A stretch of 48,187 nt of DNA from CAJQQK01 sp963696075 (GCA_963696075.1 CAVOJD010000028.1:1-48187); one strand, 5' to 3'; counted from the first letter of the stretch, positions 25,860 to 35,730 are shown. Notes: a model not told the origin generated them from the letters alone. Translations and numbers: made by a program.

Positions 25860-27023
25860 GGCAAAGCCTCGTCTGATCAAGGCGCACACGCATTTGATTG
25901 CATTTGCTCAGGAAAGCCTGAACTTTTTATTGAATGCTCGGCGCTGTGGGATCACGTGCTCAGGTGGACGGATTATTGGTCAAGATTTCGTTGCAGCCGG
26001 TGCCTGATTGAAGCACTGGCGCAACTGAACTCGCGACTGAATGCCAGTCCCATTGTTGTTTGTACTGGTCCCTCAAATGAGAGGCTTCCAGCCCTACTCC
26101 CCCGCACTGGACTTACGCTTACGCAGACCTCTTAGTCTGAGTTAACTGTTCGTCGTAAACTGGGGTTATACAACGAAATGTGTCAATTACGAGTCCTGCA
26201 GGTCCCGACAAGTGCGGTTTCTCGTCGCTCGTTGCATTCCGACAAATGTCGCCGGGCAACAGATGCTGGCCTGACCTATTGCCGGCCCGTTACATCGAGG
26301 CCACTGATCCGGCGAGACTTGGCCTGCACCTAAAGCGCAGTCCGGGCGCCGAGCTGGTCATTGTTGGTCGGTCCGGTTCCGTCGTGCGTGCCCTATTGCG
26401 TGCAACTGACTCTATTGCGTGCAACTGATCATCAGGTCTTTGCGGGAAAGCCACTGTCGGTTCGGATTACAATCGCCGTTCTGGGTCAGCAGGTGGCCGA
26501 GCGGTTGGGTTCGCTGTTGCGTTGCGCTGTCGGCGACGTCGTTGGCTGGACCTGGGCTTGGCCACGAGCGGTGGCGACATCAGCACGTAAGGCGGCAGGC
26601 AGCAGTTGCCGTCATAAGGCCCTGGGACGTGATGCCACTCTTGTGAGCTTGCTTGCGGGATCGGATCAGGTCATCCGTGGCCCCAGGTCATGCGGACTGC
26701 CGGCTGGACATGCGCGCCTTGGGATAGGTTGAGGCCAATCTGGTCGATGGCCTGCCGTCGTCAAGAGAGGGCAGATACGCGCGGGACTTGATCTTCCAAA
26801 ATCAAGTTCGTCTGAACACGAGATATTGGCAGAGGAAGTAACTCCTGCGGAAGAAGTCTCTGTTGCAAAATCATTTACTCTTCGTTGGGACCCGCCCGTG
26901 GGCCAGTGCGCGGCTGCATAAGGCGAACAACAGAGAAAACAATGGACGTCGACGGTCTTGCGCGACGCATATACAGTGCCAGTGTGATTCGCCGACTTTT
27001 GGAGCACCGCGAGGATCATCGAA
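25860..27023. other. Long intergenic region, no firm gene
   Basis: About 1.16 kb. Several short overlapping open frames occur on both strands (for example 26180-26428, 26361-26732 and 26666-27019), but none has a ribosome site, a recognisable domain or natural-looking composition throughout. A 17-base direct repeat lies at 26393-26428. The first 100 bases must hold the promoter of the second RTX gene and the last 100 that of the outer-membrane protein gene. It may be the debris of past rearrangement. Confidence 0.4.
26393..26428. repeat. Short tandem direct repeat (17 bp, 19-bp period)
   Basis: CTATTGCGTGCAACTGA occurs at 26393-26409 and again at 26412-26428. Only two copies; no function is suggested by context. 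Confidence 0.7.
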
Positions 27024-27761
27024 GTGGGTCCGAAAAGATTTCATGAAGGTCGCGCGCGGCGCTGGCGAATGCTTGCCTTCGGCGTGGTTTGGATCTTGGC
27101 TCAGGCCTTTGCTGCGCCGCAAGCCTTCAGTGACGAATGGCGTGTGCCTGAATTGAGATGGCATGACCCATTCTCGGCGTGCCATGGAAATTGCGCCGTG
27201 CATGCCTCTTTCGGGAAATTCCATGGGACCGAGACGAGCAGGGCAATGGGTTTTGACCCCGCCACGTTTACTCCTGACGCAACTGAATTCATTGCACCGT
27301 GGAACTATGACTACAAGGGCAGCTATCTGATCTCGGGAACTGCTTCTCGACGTCTGCTGACGTTTGGCGACTTGATTAGCGTCGAGATGGAGGCCGGCAT
27401 TGGACAGCGGCTTGGGAAGATGCACGCGACGGAGGTGTGGGGCGCGATATACCTTCGCTGGCACGCTTTTCCTTGGAACGACTACGTTCGAACGACCGTC
27501 GCGTGGTCGACTGGGCTAAGTTACGCAAGCCAAATTGAAGACCTTGAACGCCAGCGCGATGGCGATGGTGAGGGCGCGCATCTGCTGCACTACCTGTCGC
27601 CGGAACTCACGTTCTCTCTGCCAGGAGATGATCGACACGAACTGGTGCTCCGGTACCACCATCGATCTGGTGGCGGAGCGATTTTTGGCGACACGGCGCT
27701 GTTTGGCGGCGTCACGGGCGGGGCGAACTATGCGACCGTCGGCTTTCGGTATCGTTTCTGA
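27024..27761 (+). CDS. Outer-membrane beta-barrel protein, PagL-like features
   Basis: 245 residues from a GTG at 27024 (GAGG nine bases upstream); an ATG at 27069 is the alternative and begins right at the signal peptide core. The signal peptide is MLAFGVVWILAQAFAAPQAFS. The mature part alternates hydrophobic and polar residues as in a small beta barrel and ends in YRF, the terminal aromatic signature of outer-membrane proteins. RYHHRSGGGAIFG has the HxS pattern of lipid A 3-O-deacylase (PagL), and the general layout fits that family, but the expected downstream glutamate is not seen, so activity is uncertain. It stands alone between the RTX region and a PhyH gene on the opposite strand. It might remodel lipid A or simply be a structural barrel. 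Confidence 0.7.
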   Translation: MGPKRFHEGRARRWRMLAFGVVWILAQAFAAPQAFSDEWRVPELRWHDPFSACHGNCAVHASFGKFHGTETSRAMGFDPATFTPDATEFIAPWNYDYKGSYLISGTASRRLLTFGDLISVEMEAGIGQRLGKMHATEVWGAIYLRWHAFPWNDYVRTTVAWSTGLSYASQIEDLERQRDGDGEGAHLLHYLSPELTFSLPGDDRHELVLRYHHRSGGGAIFGDTALFGGVTGGANYATVGFRYRF

Positions 27762-27999
27762 ATGCCGGCGGGGGGTCGTAGTGCGGGCCTTGCGGTGCCT
27801 GCCTATTCTCGCGAAAGATCGGTGGGGCACGGCGCACTTGCGTGACACAGTCCGTGAGGGATGGCCTGATACGTCAAGCTCCCTACCTCTTGTCGGAGTG
27901 CGTTTTGGCTTCGATTGAGGTTGGCCAACAACAGGTCATGACTGGGTCACCGAATTGCAGCCGTACCTGATAGCCCTTAAGGACCGGCGCGCGGTCCCA

Positions 28000-28920
28000 T
28001 CAATGGGCGAGGAGGCCGAATGGGAACGGCCGGAGCCAACCGTAGAGTGCAAGCCGTGAACTCATCGGCAACGCATTGCTGCGCCTGTGGAACCCGAGCA
28101 CGTTTGCAATGACAAGTGTATTGGCGGGGCAGGCCAGTGAGACGGGCTGCGGGAGCCCGAGACTGGCGAGCTTGTCGGCGCCGATACGGAAAGACCCTCC
28201 ATGATTTGGGTGATTGTGCTTGTCAATGATGTCGTCTGCAGTGCGTTGTTCCCACTGCAGCCGGCGTTCAGTGAGGCGGTGACTGCCAGGCACGTAGGCA
28301 AAGGGCCCGTCGTCGGGGCAAACCGGCCTGATGAAATACCAGAACTTCATTGCACTGAAGAAGGTGTCGTGGTGCAAATCCTTTTGGATGTCGTGGCCCT
28401 GCCCCTCGTCGCCGTGTCGGGTCAGGTAGATTTGGGTCTTTTCCGGTCGGTGCGGCAGTCCCACAATGCGGCGCGTGAGCTTGGCAAGTCTGGGATCTCG
28501 CGCGAAGCTCGCTGCGTGCGGCATTGCTACTTGGTCGATTTCAAGGAAACGATTGAGTGTGGCGCCGTCGTAGCGATCGAAGCCGCCCTCGAAGGGGATC
28601 TTGGCGCCGAAGCCGGTCTGGTTTCTCTTTCCGGACGGCTGGCGTGTCTCTGACTGGGCTGCGACGGGCTCGACTTCGCGGGCGAGCCGTTCGACCTGTT
28701 CTGGCGCGAGAAAATCGGGCAGGACGACATATCCATCGCGATCGAGTTTGGCGACAGTGCAGGCCAGATCCTCGTCGATCCGCGGTCCGGCACGTCGACG
28801 CATCGCGGCGCAGCGTTCCGCAAGTGCCATGCGACGTCGGTGCGGGCCCGCACGATTGAGGAGTGAACTGCCAATCCAACGGTCGGAAAAGCGCTTTTCG
28901 GCGGTGAGGATGGTTAGCAT
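28000..28920 (-). CDS. Second PhyH-family Fe(II)/2-oxoglutarate oxygenase
   Basis: A 306-residue PhyH homologue. Iron ligands H183-x-D185 in KDLHHDTFFSAMKFW and H278 in LGFHRRSN; R289 in SSRLALYGW for 2-oxoglutarate; GPFAYVPGSHRLTERRLQW is conserved. The N-terminus (KRFSDRWIGSSLLNRAGPHR) lines up with that of the PhyH protein in the PKS operon, so the two are paralogues of one subfamily rather than unrelated members. It is transcribed alone, about 400 bases from the mannose gene, in the opposite direction to the outer-membrane protein gene. The substrate is unknown; the shared N-terminus suggests a related lipid or capsule-linked substrate. Confidence 0.88.
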   Translation of the reverse strand: MLTILTAEKRFSDRWIGSSLLNRAGPHRRRMALAERCAAMRRRAGPRIDEDLACTVAKLDRDGYVVLPDFLAPEQVERLAREVEPVAAQSETRQPSGKRNQTGFGAKIPFEGGFDRYDGATLNRFLEIDQVAMPHAASFARDPRLAKLTRRIVGLPHRPEKTQIYLTRHGDEGQGHDIQKDLHHDTFFSAMKFWYFIRPVCPDDGPFAYVPGSHRLTERRLQWEQRTADDIIDKHNHPNHGGSFRIGADKLASLGLPQPVSLACPANTLVIANVLGFHRRSNALPMSSRLALYGWLRPFPFGLLAH

Positions 28921-29324
28921 GGAACTCAGGAAACCGCGTGTGGTGAGAACAGGCGTGAAATTAGCTCTTCGTCACCACCGGGCAACCAGCGTCGCCTACT
29001 TTTCCTCTTGATTTCACGTGCACCCGTGTCAGCTCGGTGACAGTGTTCGAGCGGGCCGCTTGGTTCTAGGGCTGAACCTGGCTGCAAAGCCGTTTTCGCT
29101 GGTGGTCAGTTTGCAGACGACAAAGCGCGCTACTCTCGTGCTGATGGTGGTGCTGACGTCCAGGGGCGACCACGTCGTGGCTTCAAGCGAATAAGTGTCG
29201 ACGCGGAAATCTTTTCAGCATGACGTTTGGCGAAAGAGGCGCGTCGTCTTCCTCTCCCGTTCGGCGCCGTGAGCCGTTTGATGAAGCAGGCGACGCACTC
29301 TGTCTTGCGCGCCGTATTGAGACT
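28921..29324. other. Intergenic region, nothing recognised
   Basis: About 400 bases between the second PhyH gene (which starts at its left edge, minus strand) and the end of the mannose fusion gene. It should hold the PhyH promoter. No RNA gene or clear terminator was seen. Confidence 0.4.
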
Positions 29325-31587
29325 TTACACGTTTCTGGAAACCTCGAGGAATTCCGTGATGGCGACGAAGAGGTGGTAGAAGGTGCTCGCCGGAATGTCC
29401 TTGGCGATCGGCTTGCCGCCGGCATCGTAGCGGTCCATCCAGCAGCCCGGCGGGCAATCGGTGAGGGTCCAGTCGAGCAAGACGGTCAGGGTTTCGTCGA
29501 TGCGATGGCCAAGGCCGGGCGTGCCGGTGCGATCCATGGCGAGGAGTGCCTTCAGGGCTTCGGTCTGCGGCCAGCAGCGTGATGTCGTCTCAAGGGGGCG
29601 GCCGTCCTTGCTGATAGTGTCGTAGATCATGCCCGTCGCGTGATTGCGGCCGAAGGCTTCGGCGACGGCGAAGAGCTTGCGGCAGGCGTCGTCGTGGGCG
29701 GTGGGGGTGGCGCTCAATGCGGCGTGACGCTTCAGAAGCCAGATCCATTCGTAGTGATGGCCCGGTTCGCAGATGCGTCCGGTTTCGCCTGGCGCCGGCT
29801 GCCAGGTTTCGTCGAAGAATTCGGTCACCGTCCAGGTTTCCGCATCGAAGAAGTGATCGTAGAAGCGGTCGACGATGGCGTCGGCGCGGGCGAGATGCTT
29901 GGCATCGCCGGTCAAGTTCGAAGGCGGCGAGCCAGGCCTCGAGGAGGTGCATGTGGGGATTGGCGCGGCGCGGCGTGGTCGCTGGCAGGCCTTCCAGATA
30001 GAGGCCCGGGGTGTCGTCGCGAAGATGGTCCTCGATGAAGGCTGCGGTTTTTTCGAACCATTGCTGCGCATCGCTGCGGCCGGTCGCCTTGGCCATATGC
30101 GCGAAGGCGAGCAGGGCGAAGGCGTGATCGTAGGTGTCGCGGCGGGTGTCGCGGGGGTGGCCGGCGCGGTCGGTGAGGTGAATGAAGCCGCCGTCGGGGT
30201 GCCAACCGTGGCGGGTGAGGTAGGTGAAGGCTGCCTCGATGACGCGGTCGGTGTCGCCGGTGAAGCCAAGCTGGCGGGCATGGGCGAAGGTATAGAGCTG
30301 GCGGGCTGCGACGCGCAGGCGCAACGTCTGGTCACATGCGGGGGCGAGGTGGGTCGCGTCGAGATTGAGGGTCTCGGCGATGTGGCCACTGGTGGGGTCG
30401 ATGGCGGCGCTCGACCAGAACGGGAGGGCGGTGGCGAAGAGCCAGCGGCGGACTTCGTCGCGGCGCGCGGCGGCGGGGGCAAGCGGGGCGCCGACCGCCG
30501 GTGTGGTGTCGGCTTCGAAGCGGCCTTTCGCCTTGAGTTCGTCGACGATGGCTTTGACGTCCTGGCTGGCCGACTTGGCGGCTACCAAGGTGGTGTCGCC
30601 CGTGCGCACGACGATGAGATCGCTGATGCCGACGGTCGTGACAAGGCCATGGTCGGCGCGGACGTAGCTATTTGCGGTGTCGACGGTGATCACGTCGCCG
30701 GTCAGCGCATTGCCGGCTTCATCCTTGGTCGAGGCGGCGTGAAGCTGTGACCATGATCCGATATCGTCCCAGCCCATTTCGACGGGAACGACGTTGACGC
30801 GCGCGGCGCCTTCCATCACGGCATAATCGAGGGATTCCCCTTTGAGCATAGCGAATTTTTCCGCATCGAGACGCCAGGGTGAATCGGGCTCGGCGGGGGC
30901 GATGAGGGCTTCTTCGGCGCCCGACCAAAGTTCGGGGCGCTGGCGGCGCAGTTCGGCTGCCATGACATCGGTGCGGAACAGGAAAATGCCGGCGTTCCAG
31001 GAATAGTTGCCGGTCGCAAGGTACTGTTCAGCGGTCTCGCGGTCGGGCTTTTCGACGAAGGCTTCGACGGCGTAGCTGGCGCCATCCCTGGCGCCGCGGC
31101 GAATGTAGCCGAAGCCGGTTTCCGGCCGGTCCGGGACGATGCCGAAGGTGACGAGTGCGCCGTCGCGTGCTGCCTCCGAGCCGGCTTCGATGGCGCGGTG
31201 AAAGGCTGGTGTGTCGGCGATCAGATGATCGGCTGGCAGCATCAACATCAGGTCCTGTGTGTCAGCGGTGGCGCTGGCGATAATTGCAGCCGCAACGGCG
31301 GGCGCCGTGTTTCGGCCCATAGGCTCCAGGATGAGGGCGCGCGGCGGCATGCCTGCCGCGGCAAGTTCATCCTGGACGAGGGCGAGATGACGGGCATTGA
31401 AGACAACGACGGGGGGCGCGAAGTCCAGGCGCCCTGAGTTTCCATCGGTTGGCGCGAGGCGGGCGAGGGTGCGGGCGAACATCGTCTCAGCGCCGATGAG
31501 CGCGTGGAACTGTTTTGGGACATCGGCGCGCGACAACGGCCAGAGCCTTGTCCCGGCACCGCCCGACATGACGAGGGGGATGATCAT
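29325..31587 (-). pseudogene. manC: Mannose-1-phosphate guanylyltransferase fused to AGE-family sugar isomerase (frame broken)
   Basis: Codons 1 to about 345 are a ManC-type nucleotidyltransferase: MSGGAGTRLWPLSR loop, EPMGRNTAPA, LPADHLI, FVEKPDRETAEQYL and NAGIFLF; it makes GDP-mannose from mannose-1-phosphate and GTP. The cupin isomerase normally attached to bifunctional ManC enzymes is absent. Instead the chain continues into an N-acylglucosamine 2-epimerase/mannose isomerase-type (alpha/alpha)6 barrel: HPDGGFIHL, RDTYDHAFALLAF, HMHLLEAWLAAF, then EPGHHYEWIWLLKRH, CWPQTEALKA and STFYHLFVAITEF. The frame changes at about 29916, where one base too many separates AAFEL from TGDAKHLARAD; both sides are well conserved, so a sequencing error or a recent mutation is likely. 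If intact the protein would have about 754 residues. It would supply GDP-mannose, or a derived sugar, for the polysaccharide. Confidence 0.85.
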
Positions 31588-32210
31588 GTTGTGTTGTCCC
31601 TTAGGGCGCTCCGGTCAGCGTGATTAGCGGCCACGTGGAGACGAGCGGCAAGCGTAGCTGGTGCATCTGTCAAACGTGGTGCCTTCATCCAGCAACACCT
31701 AGCAACTATCGGTCCAATCTGCACGCGTCGAGCGGGGGGGGCGAAGGGGGGCGATGCGCCAAAATGCTCCGCAATGTTTCTTCCGGTCACATTTTTATTT
31801 AGCATGAAACATTCTGTATCATTTCGTAACACCCGCATTGTCTTAAACTAAGGATTAATTCAAGAAACGAAGGGCATTTTAGTCAATTCCGACACATCTC
31901 CAGTCCGCAAAACGTGCACACCTGAATGTGGTCAGCAGCGTGCCAGCGTTAAGATTTCGCGCTCGGAACCGGGCAGCTTCTATATTGAAGATGTTGACGA
32001 TTCTGCGATCGCGTTGTGGCCACCGCAAGGCGGCCCATCACAAATGCGCAGACTTGTTTGTATTCTTATTACTATCCTTTCACATTTTCTGACAATGGCG
32101 ACCAGTTGGTTACGACTGCCATCTTATCAACGACTTCCAGTTTCAAGAGCCACACCGGTAATTTCGCGAAATTCAGTCGCTGAATATTGCCATTCTGGAG
32201 GTAGGCTAGA
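31588..32210. promoter_or_regulatory. Divergent intergenic region between manC fusion and metalloprotease
   Basis: About 620 bases, with an AT-rich middle (about 31780-31880). It separates the minus-strand sugar gene from the plus-strand protease, so both promoters should be here. The protease has a strong ribosome site, GGAGGT at 32197-32202, eight bases before its ATG. No specific operator was recognised. Confidence 0.5.
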
Positions 32211-34670
32211 ATGCCAGTCGTGAACGATTATACAGCTCTCCTGTCGGACTACTCATGGGCCGGGAACGGCAGCACCAATACGCCGGCCATCGTGACGTAT
32301 TCGTTCGAGACGAGCGCTCAGTCGTACCTTTCATCGAGTGGCTTCAATCAGTCCTTCGTCAATTCCTTCCAGCAGTTCTCGGCGCTTGACAAGGTCTATG
32401 CGCGCGAGGCGGTCAACCAGTGGGCGCAGGCGAGCGGCATTGTGTTGATCGAGGTTCCCGCCGGGCAGGGTGATCTCAAGTTTGCCAAGTACGACTTCGA
32501 TTATGATAGCAGCGTTGCCTCGGCAGCCGGGTTTGCCTACTTCCCGTCGCGGGATATCAACGACAGCTACGTCTACGATCAGGCGATCGGCGGGGATGTG
32601 TTCATCAACACCGAGGTTTCGAACTCGGTTTTCCTGATGTTGCACGAGATCGGCCATGCGCTGGGCCTCGAGCACTCGTTCGACGGCGAGAACGTGCTGG
32701 CCAGCCATCTCGACAATCACTCGAACACGGTGATGAGCTACACGGGGGGCGGGTCATCGACACTCGGCTATCTCGATGTGCAGGCTGCGACGCACATGTA
32801 TGGTGGCTGGGCTGCAGATGGGGATCATGTCGCGAGCTGGTCGTGGAACAGCAGTGCGGTCGAGCTCACGCAGATCGGTTTCAATACGGGTGATGACATC
32901 TATGGCACGGGTGTCAGCGATGTGATCGACGGGCGTGGCGGCAATGACCGGATCGCAGGGTTCATGGGTAACGATCGGCTCAGCGGTGGTGCGGGCAGTG
33001 ATCGCGTCTTCGGCGGCGCGGGAGATGACATCCTTTTGGGTGGTGCTGGCAACGACTACATCTATGGCGGTGACTATTGGGGTGATGGGAGCGCCGGGGA
33101 TGATACGGCGAGCTTTGCCGACGACACCGGCGGGGTCGATGCCGACATATCCGGTTCGCGCTGGAGCGGCAGCCGCTGGTACGACGCGTTCGGCTCCGTG
33201 AGCGGCTACGACAACCTTTACGACATCGACCATCTGATCGGCGGCAGCGGGGACGACCGGCTGGTCGGCAACACGGCTGCGAACCGGCTCGAGGGGGGCG
33301 CGGGGAATGATGAGCTCAGGGGCGGGCTCGGGGATGACTGGCTGATTGGCGGGGCTGGGGATGATGAACTGATCGGGGGGGCGGGGAACGATACGATTTA
33401 TGTTTCTGGAGAACTTGCCAACTATTTCGGGGATGACCTCGCCCGCGGTGGCGCTGGTAACGATGTGATCATCGGATCGAACGGCTCCAACCGGCTTTAC
33501 GGCGATGATGGCGACGATACGCTCGACGGCGGTGATGATTGGGTCACGTCGGAAGTGGATTATCTATTCGGCGGCAATGGCAATGACACTTTGAGGTCAG
33601 GTCAGCTAAGCGATGTTCGTGCGGGCTATGAGGCGGGAGATCACCTCTACGGCGAAGCTGGAGATGATCTGTTGATTGGCGGGTTTGCGGATGATCTGCT
33701 GGCTGGTGGTGCTGGCACGGACCAATTATTCGGCGGCGCTGGCGACGATACAATTTATGCGTCCGACCTGCAGGCCAACAATTTCGGCAATGATGTCGCC
33801 CATGGGGGCGATGGCAATGACGTGATCATTGGATCGAACGGCTCCAACCGCCTTTACGGCGATGATGGTGACGATGTGATTTCTGGCGGTCAGGATTGGG
33901 ATACGTCGGAAGTTGATCTACTCTATGGCGGAAATGGGAACGATACGCTGATGTCTGGCCAGGACCGTGCGGTCCGTGCCGGATATGAGGCTGGGGACAG
34001 GTTGTTTGGAGAGGCCGGCAACGATACGCTTATCGGGGGGCTGGCAAATGACGTGCTTATCGGCGGGGAGGGTAGCGACGAGTTGTTCGGCGATGCTGGT
34101 GACGACATCATTTATGTTTCCGAGCAGAGTCGGAATTTCTTTGGTAATGATGTTGCGCGCGGCGGTCACGGCAACGATTTCATCATGGGCTCAAACGGGG
34201 CCAACCAGCTTTATGGCGACGATGGCGATGATACGATCAGTGGTGGCCAGGATTGGGACACGTCTGAAGTCGACCTGCTTTATGGTGGCGGCGGCAATGA
34301 TACGTTGATATCCGGTCAGGACATGGCTGTTCGGGCCGGATTCGAGGCAGGCGACCAACTTTTCGGAGGAAGCGGTGACGACCGGTTAATCGGCGGACTT
34401 GCGGATGATCTCCTTGATGGCGGTGCCGACGACGACATTCTCTTGGGTGGCGGCGGACGGGATGTGTTCATATTTTCCGCAGGGCACGACATCATTGAGG
34501 ACTTTGAGGATGGGCTTGACTTGATCCAACTCAGTCAGTCTCAGTCGCAGTCTCTGTCCATCGTTCAGCAGGGTGGGGATTTGCTCCTTTCTGCCGATGG
34601 GGACTCGCTTCTTCTTGTTGGCATCTCTAGTGGATCGGTTTCGTTCAACGATTTTGATATCGTGATTTAG
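32211..34670 (+). CDS. Serralysin-type (M10) metalloprotease with RTX repeats
   Basis: 819 residues. An N-terminal M10 protease domain carries the zinc motif HEIGHALGLEH at 145-155 and the Met-turn at M175 (SNTVMSYTG). No Sec signal is present, as is usual for serralysins, which leave through type I secretion. From about 225 on, RTX calcium-binding repeats begin (GNDRIAGFMGNDRLSGGAGSD). Residues about 393-749 are three 119-residue super-repeats, each opening DD(T/I)IY and containing GSNGxNxLYGDDGDD and the SEVDxLxGGxGNDTL block. The C-terminus (DVFIFSAGHDIIEDFEDGLD ... FDIVI) is the secretion signal region and closely matches that of the frameshifted RTX gene at 23.5 kb. It would act outside the cell or at the surface. 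The PrtD/HlyD pair at 16.5-19.6 kb is the nearest exporter. Confidence 0.93.
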   Translation: MPVVNDYTALLSDYSWAGNGSTNTPAIVTYSFETSAQSYLSSSGFNQSFVNSFQQFSALDKVYAREAVNQWAQASGIVLIEVPAGQGDLKFAKYDFDYDSSVASAAGFAYFPSRDINDSYVYDQAIGGDVFINTEVSNSVFLMLHEIGHALGLEHSFDGENVLASHLDNHSNTVMSYTGGGSSTLGYLDVQAATHMYGGWAADGDHVASWSWNSSAVELTQIGFNTGDDIYGTGVSDVIDGRGGNDRIAGFMGNDRLSGGAGSDRVFGGAGDDILLGGAGNDYIYGGDYWGDGSAGDDTASFADDTGGVDADISGSRWSGSRWYDAFGSVSGYDNLYDIDHLIGGSGDDRLVGNTAANRLEGGAGNDELRGGLGDDWLIGGAGDDELIGGAGNDTIYVSGELANYFGDDLARGGAGNDVIIGSNGSNRLYGDDGDDTLDGGDDWVTSEVDYLFGGNGNDTLRSGQLSDVRAGYEAGDHLYGEAGDDLLIGGFADDLLAGGAGTDQLFGGAGDDTIYASDLQANNFGNDVAHGGDGNDVIIGSNGSNRLYGDDGDDVISGGQDWDTSEVDLLYGGNGNDTLMSGQDRAVRAGYEAGDRLFGEAGNDTLIGGLANDVLIGGEGSDELFGDAGDDIIYVSEQSRNFFGNDVARGGHGNDFIMGSNGANQLYGDDGDDTISGGQDWDTSEVDLLYGGGGNDTLISGQDMAVRAGFEAGDQLFGGSGDDRLIGGLADDLLDGGADDDILLGGGGRDVFIFSAGHDIIEDFEDGLDLIQLSQSQSQSLSIVQQGGDLLLSADGDSLLLVGISSGSVSFNDFDIVI
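33387..34457 (+). repeat. Three 357-bp RTX super-repeats in the protease gene
   Basis: Units begin near 33390, 33747 and 34104. Each encodes 119 residues with the order DDxIY, 10-12 variable residues with a (Y/N/F)FG(D/N)D core, ARGG, GNDxIxGSN, LYGDDGDD, SEVDxLxGG, SGQ, VRAGxEAGD, and GEAG/GGSG blocks. They are diverged from each other at the DNA level, unlike the same units at 23.8-24.9 kb. Confidence 0.85.
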
Positions 34671-34685
34671 CGCGTTGTTCAGAAT

Positions 34686-35730
34686 GGCTCTGTTCCGCCT
34701 CAGTGTTGTGAGGCCTTGCTGATCGGCAGGCGGTTGGCAGGAGGGATACCATGAAGGCGCAGAATTTCCGGGCACTTATCGAGCAGTTGGGCGACCTCAG
34801 CCAGGTTCAGCGGGACGCGCTTGTCGACGTGCTGACGGCGAATGGCTCAGGCGATCAGGTGGTCGCCTTGATTGAGACGCGGTTCGCGGCGGCACCGGCC
34901 TGCGGCCACTGCGGCGAGGCTGACTTCAAACCGTGGGGCTCTGCCTCTGGCCTCAAACGCTATATGTGCCGAGCGTGCGAGCGCACCTTCAACGCGCTGA
35001 CCGGCACGCCGCTGGCCGGGCTCCGGCTGCGCGAGAAGTGGCTCGACTACGCCCGTTCGCTGGTCGACGGCATCAGCCTGCGCAAAGCGGCCGAACGCAC
35101 TGATATTCATCTGGAGACCTCGTTCCGCTGGCGTCATCGCTTCCTGGCGGTGGCCAAGGACAAGAAGGCGAATGCCGTCACTGGCATCGTCGAGGCGGAC
35201 GAGACGTTCATCCTCAAGTCGGCCAAGGGCTCACGCAAGCTGGTCGGTCGAGCGCCCAGAAAGCGGGGCGGAAAGGCCAAGAAGTCAGGACTTTCCACCG
35301 ACGAGCATGATGCCATCCTGATCGTGCGGGATCGTCACGGCGAGACCACCGACGCGATGCTCACAGACCTCAGCGCAGAAACGATCGGCGCGCACCTCAA
35401 GCCCGTCGTAGCCAAGGACGCCGTACTCGTGACTGACGGCAACAAGGCCTATGAGGCGTTCGCGGCGACGACCGGCATCACGCAGATGGCACTCGTCGCC
35501 AGCGCGGGCGAGCGGACAATCGGCTGCTATCACATCCAGAACGTCAACGCCTACCAGAGCCGCTTTAAGTGCTGGATGGTGCGCTTCAAGGGCGTGGCGT
35601 CGAAGTACCTTCCGAGCTACCTCGGCTGGCGCCGCATGATCGAGCGCGACGGCGAGGCCCTCACGCCGCGACACTGCTTGGCAGGAGCCATGGGCTAGCA
35701 GGCGGCGTTACACCGGGGCAGAACAGAGCC
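34686..35730 (+). mobile_element. IS1595-family insertion sequence
   Basis: A 1045-base element with terminal inverted repeats GGCTCTGTTCCGCC (left) and GGCTCTGTTCTGCC (right end, reverse complement). Flanking 8-mers are TTCAGAAT at 34678-34685 and TTCAGAAA at 35731-35738, matching at seven of eight positions, consistent with the 8-base target duplication of this family and one later change. It contains one transposase gene. It landed 15 bases after the protease stop codon, so it does not disrupt that gene but may separate it from a downstream terminator or partner. Confidence 0.88.
34751..35698 (+). CDS. IS1595-family (ISXO2-like) transposase
   Basis: 315 residues. An N-terminal zinc ribbon (CGHCGEADF ... 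KRYMCRACERTFNALTGTPL) precedes a helix-turn-helix and the DDE domain: VEADETFILKS, VTDGNKAYEAF and the terminal HIQNVNAYQSRFKCWM block with YLGWRRM. All are in order and uninterrupted, so the enzyme looks intact. A ribosome site (GCAGGAGGG) lies just upstream of the ATG. Confidence 0.94.
   Translation: MKAQNFRALIEQLGDLSQVQRDALVDVLTANGSGDQVVALIETRFAAAPACGHCGEADFKPWGSASGLKRYMCRACERTFNALTGTPLAGLRLREKWLDYARSLVDGISLRKAAERTDIHLETSFRWRHRFLAVAKDKKANAVTGIVEADETFILKSAKGSRKLVGRAPRKRGGKAKKSGLSTDEHDAILIVRDRHGETTDAMLTDLSAETIGAHLKPVVAKDAVLVTDGNKAYEAFAATTGITQMALVASAGERTIGCYHIQNVNAYQSRFKCWMVRFKGVASKYLPSYLGWRRMIERDGEALTPRHCLAGAMG

Noticed and set aside
26361..26732. Plus-strand 123-codon open frame in the long gap after the second RTX gene
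   Set aside because: No domain, mixed composition, and conflicting overlapping frames; not supported as a gene.
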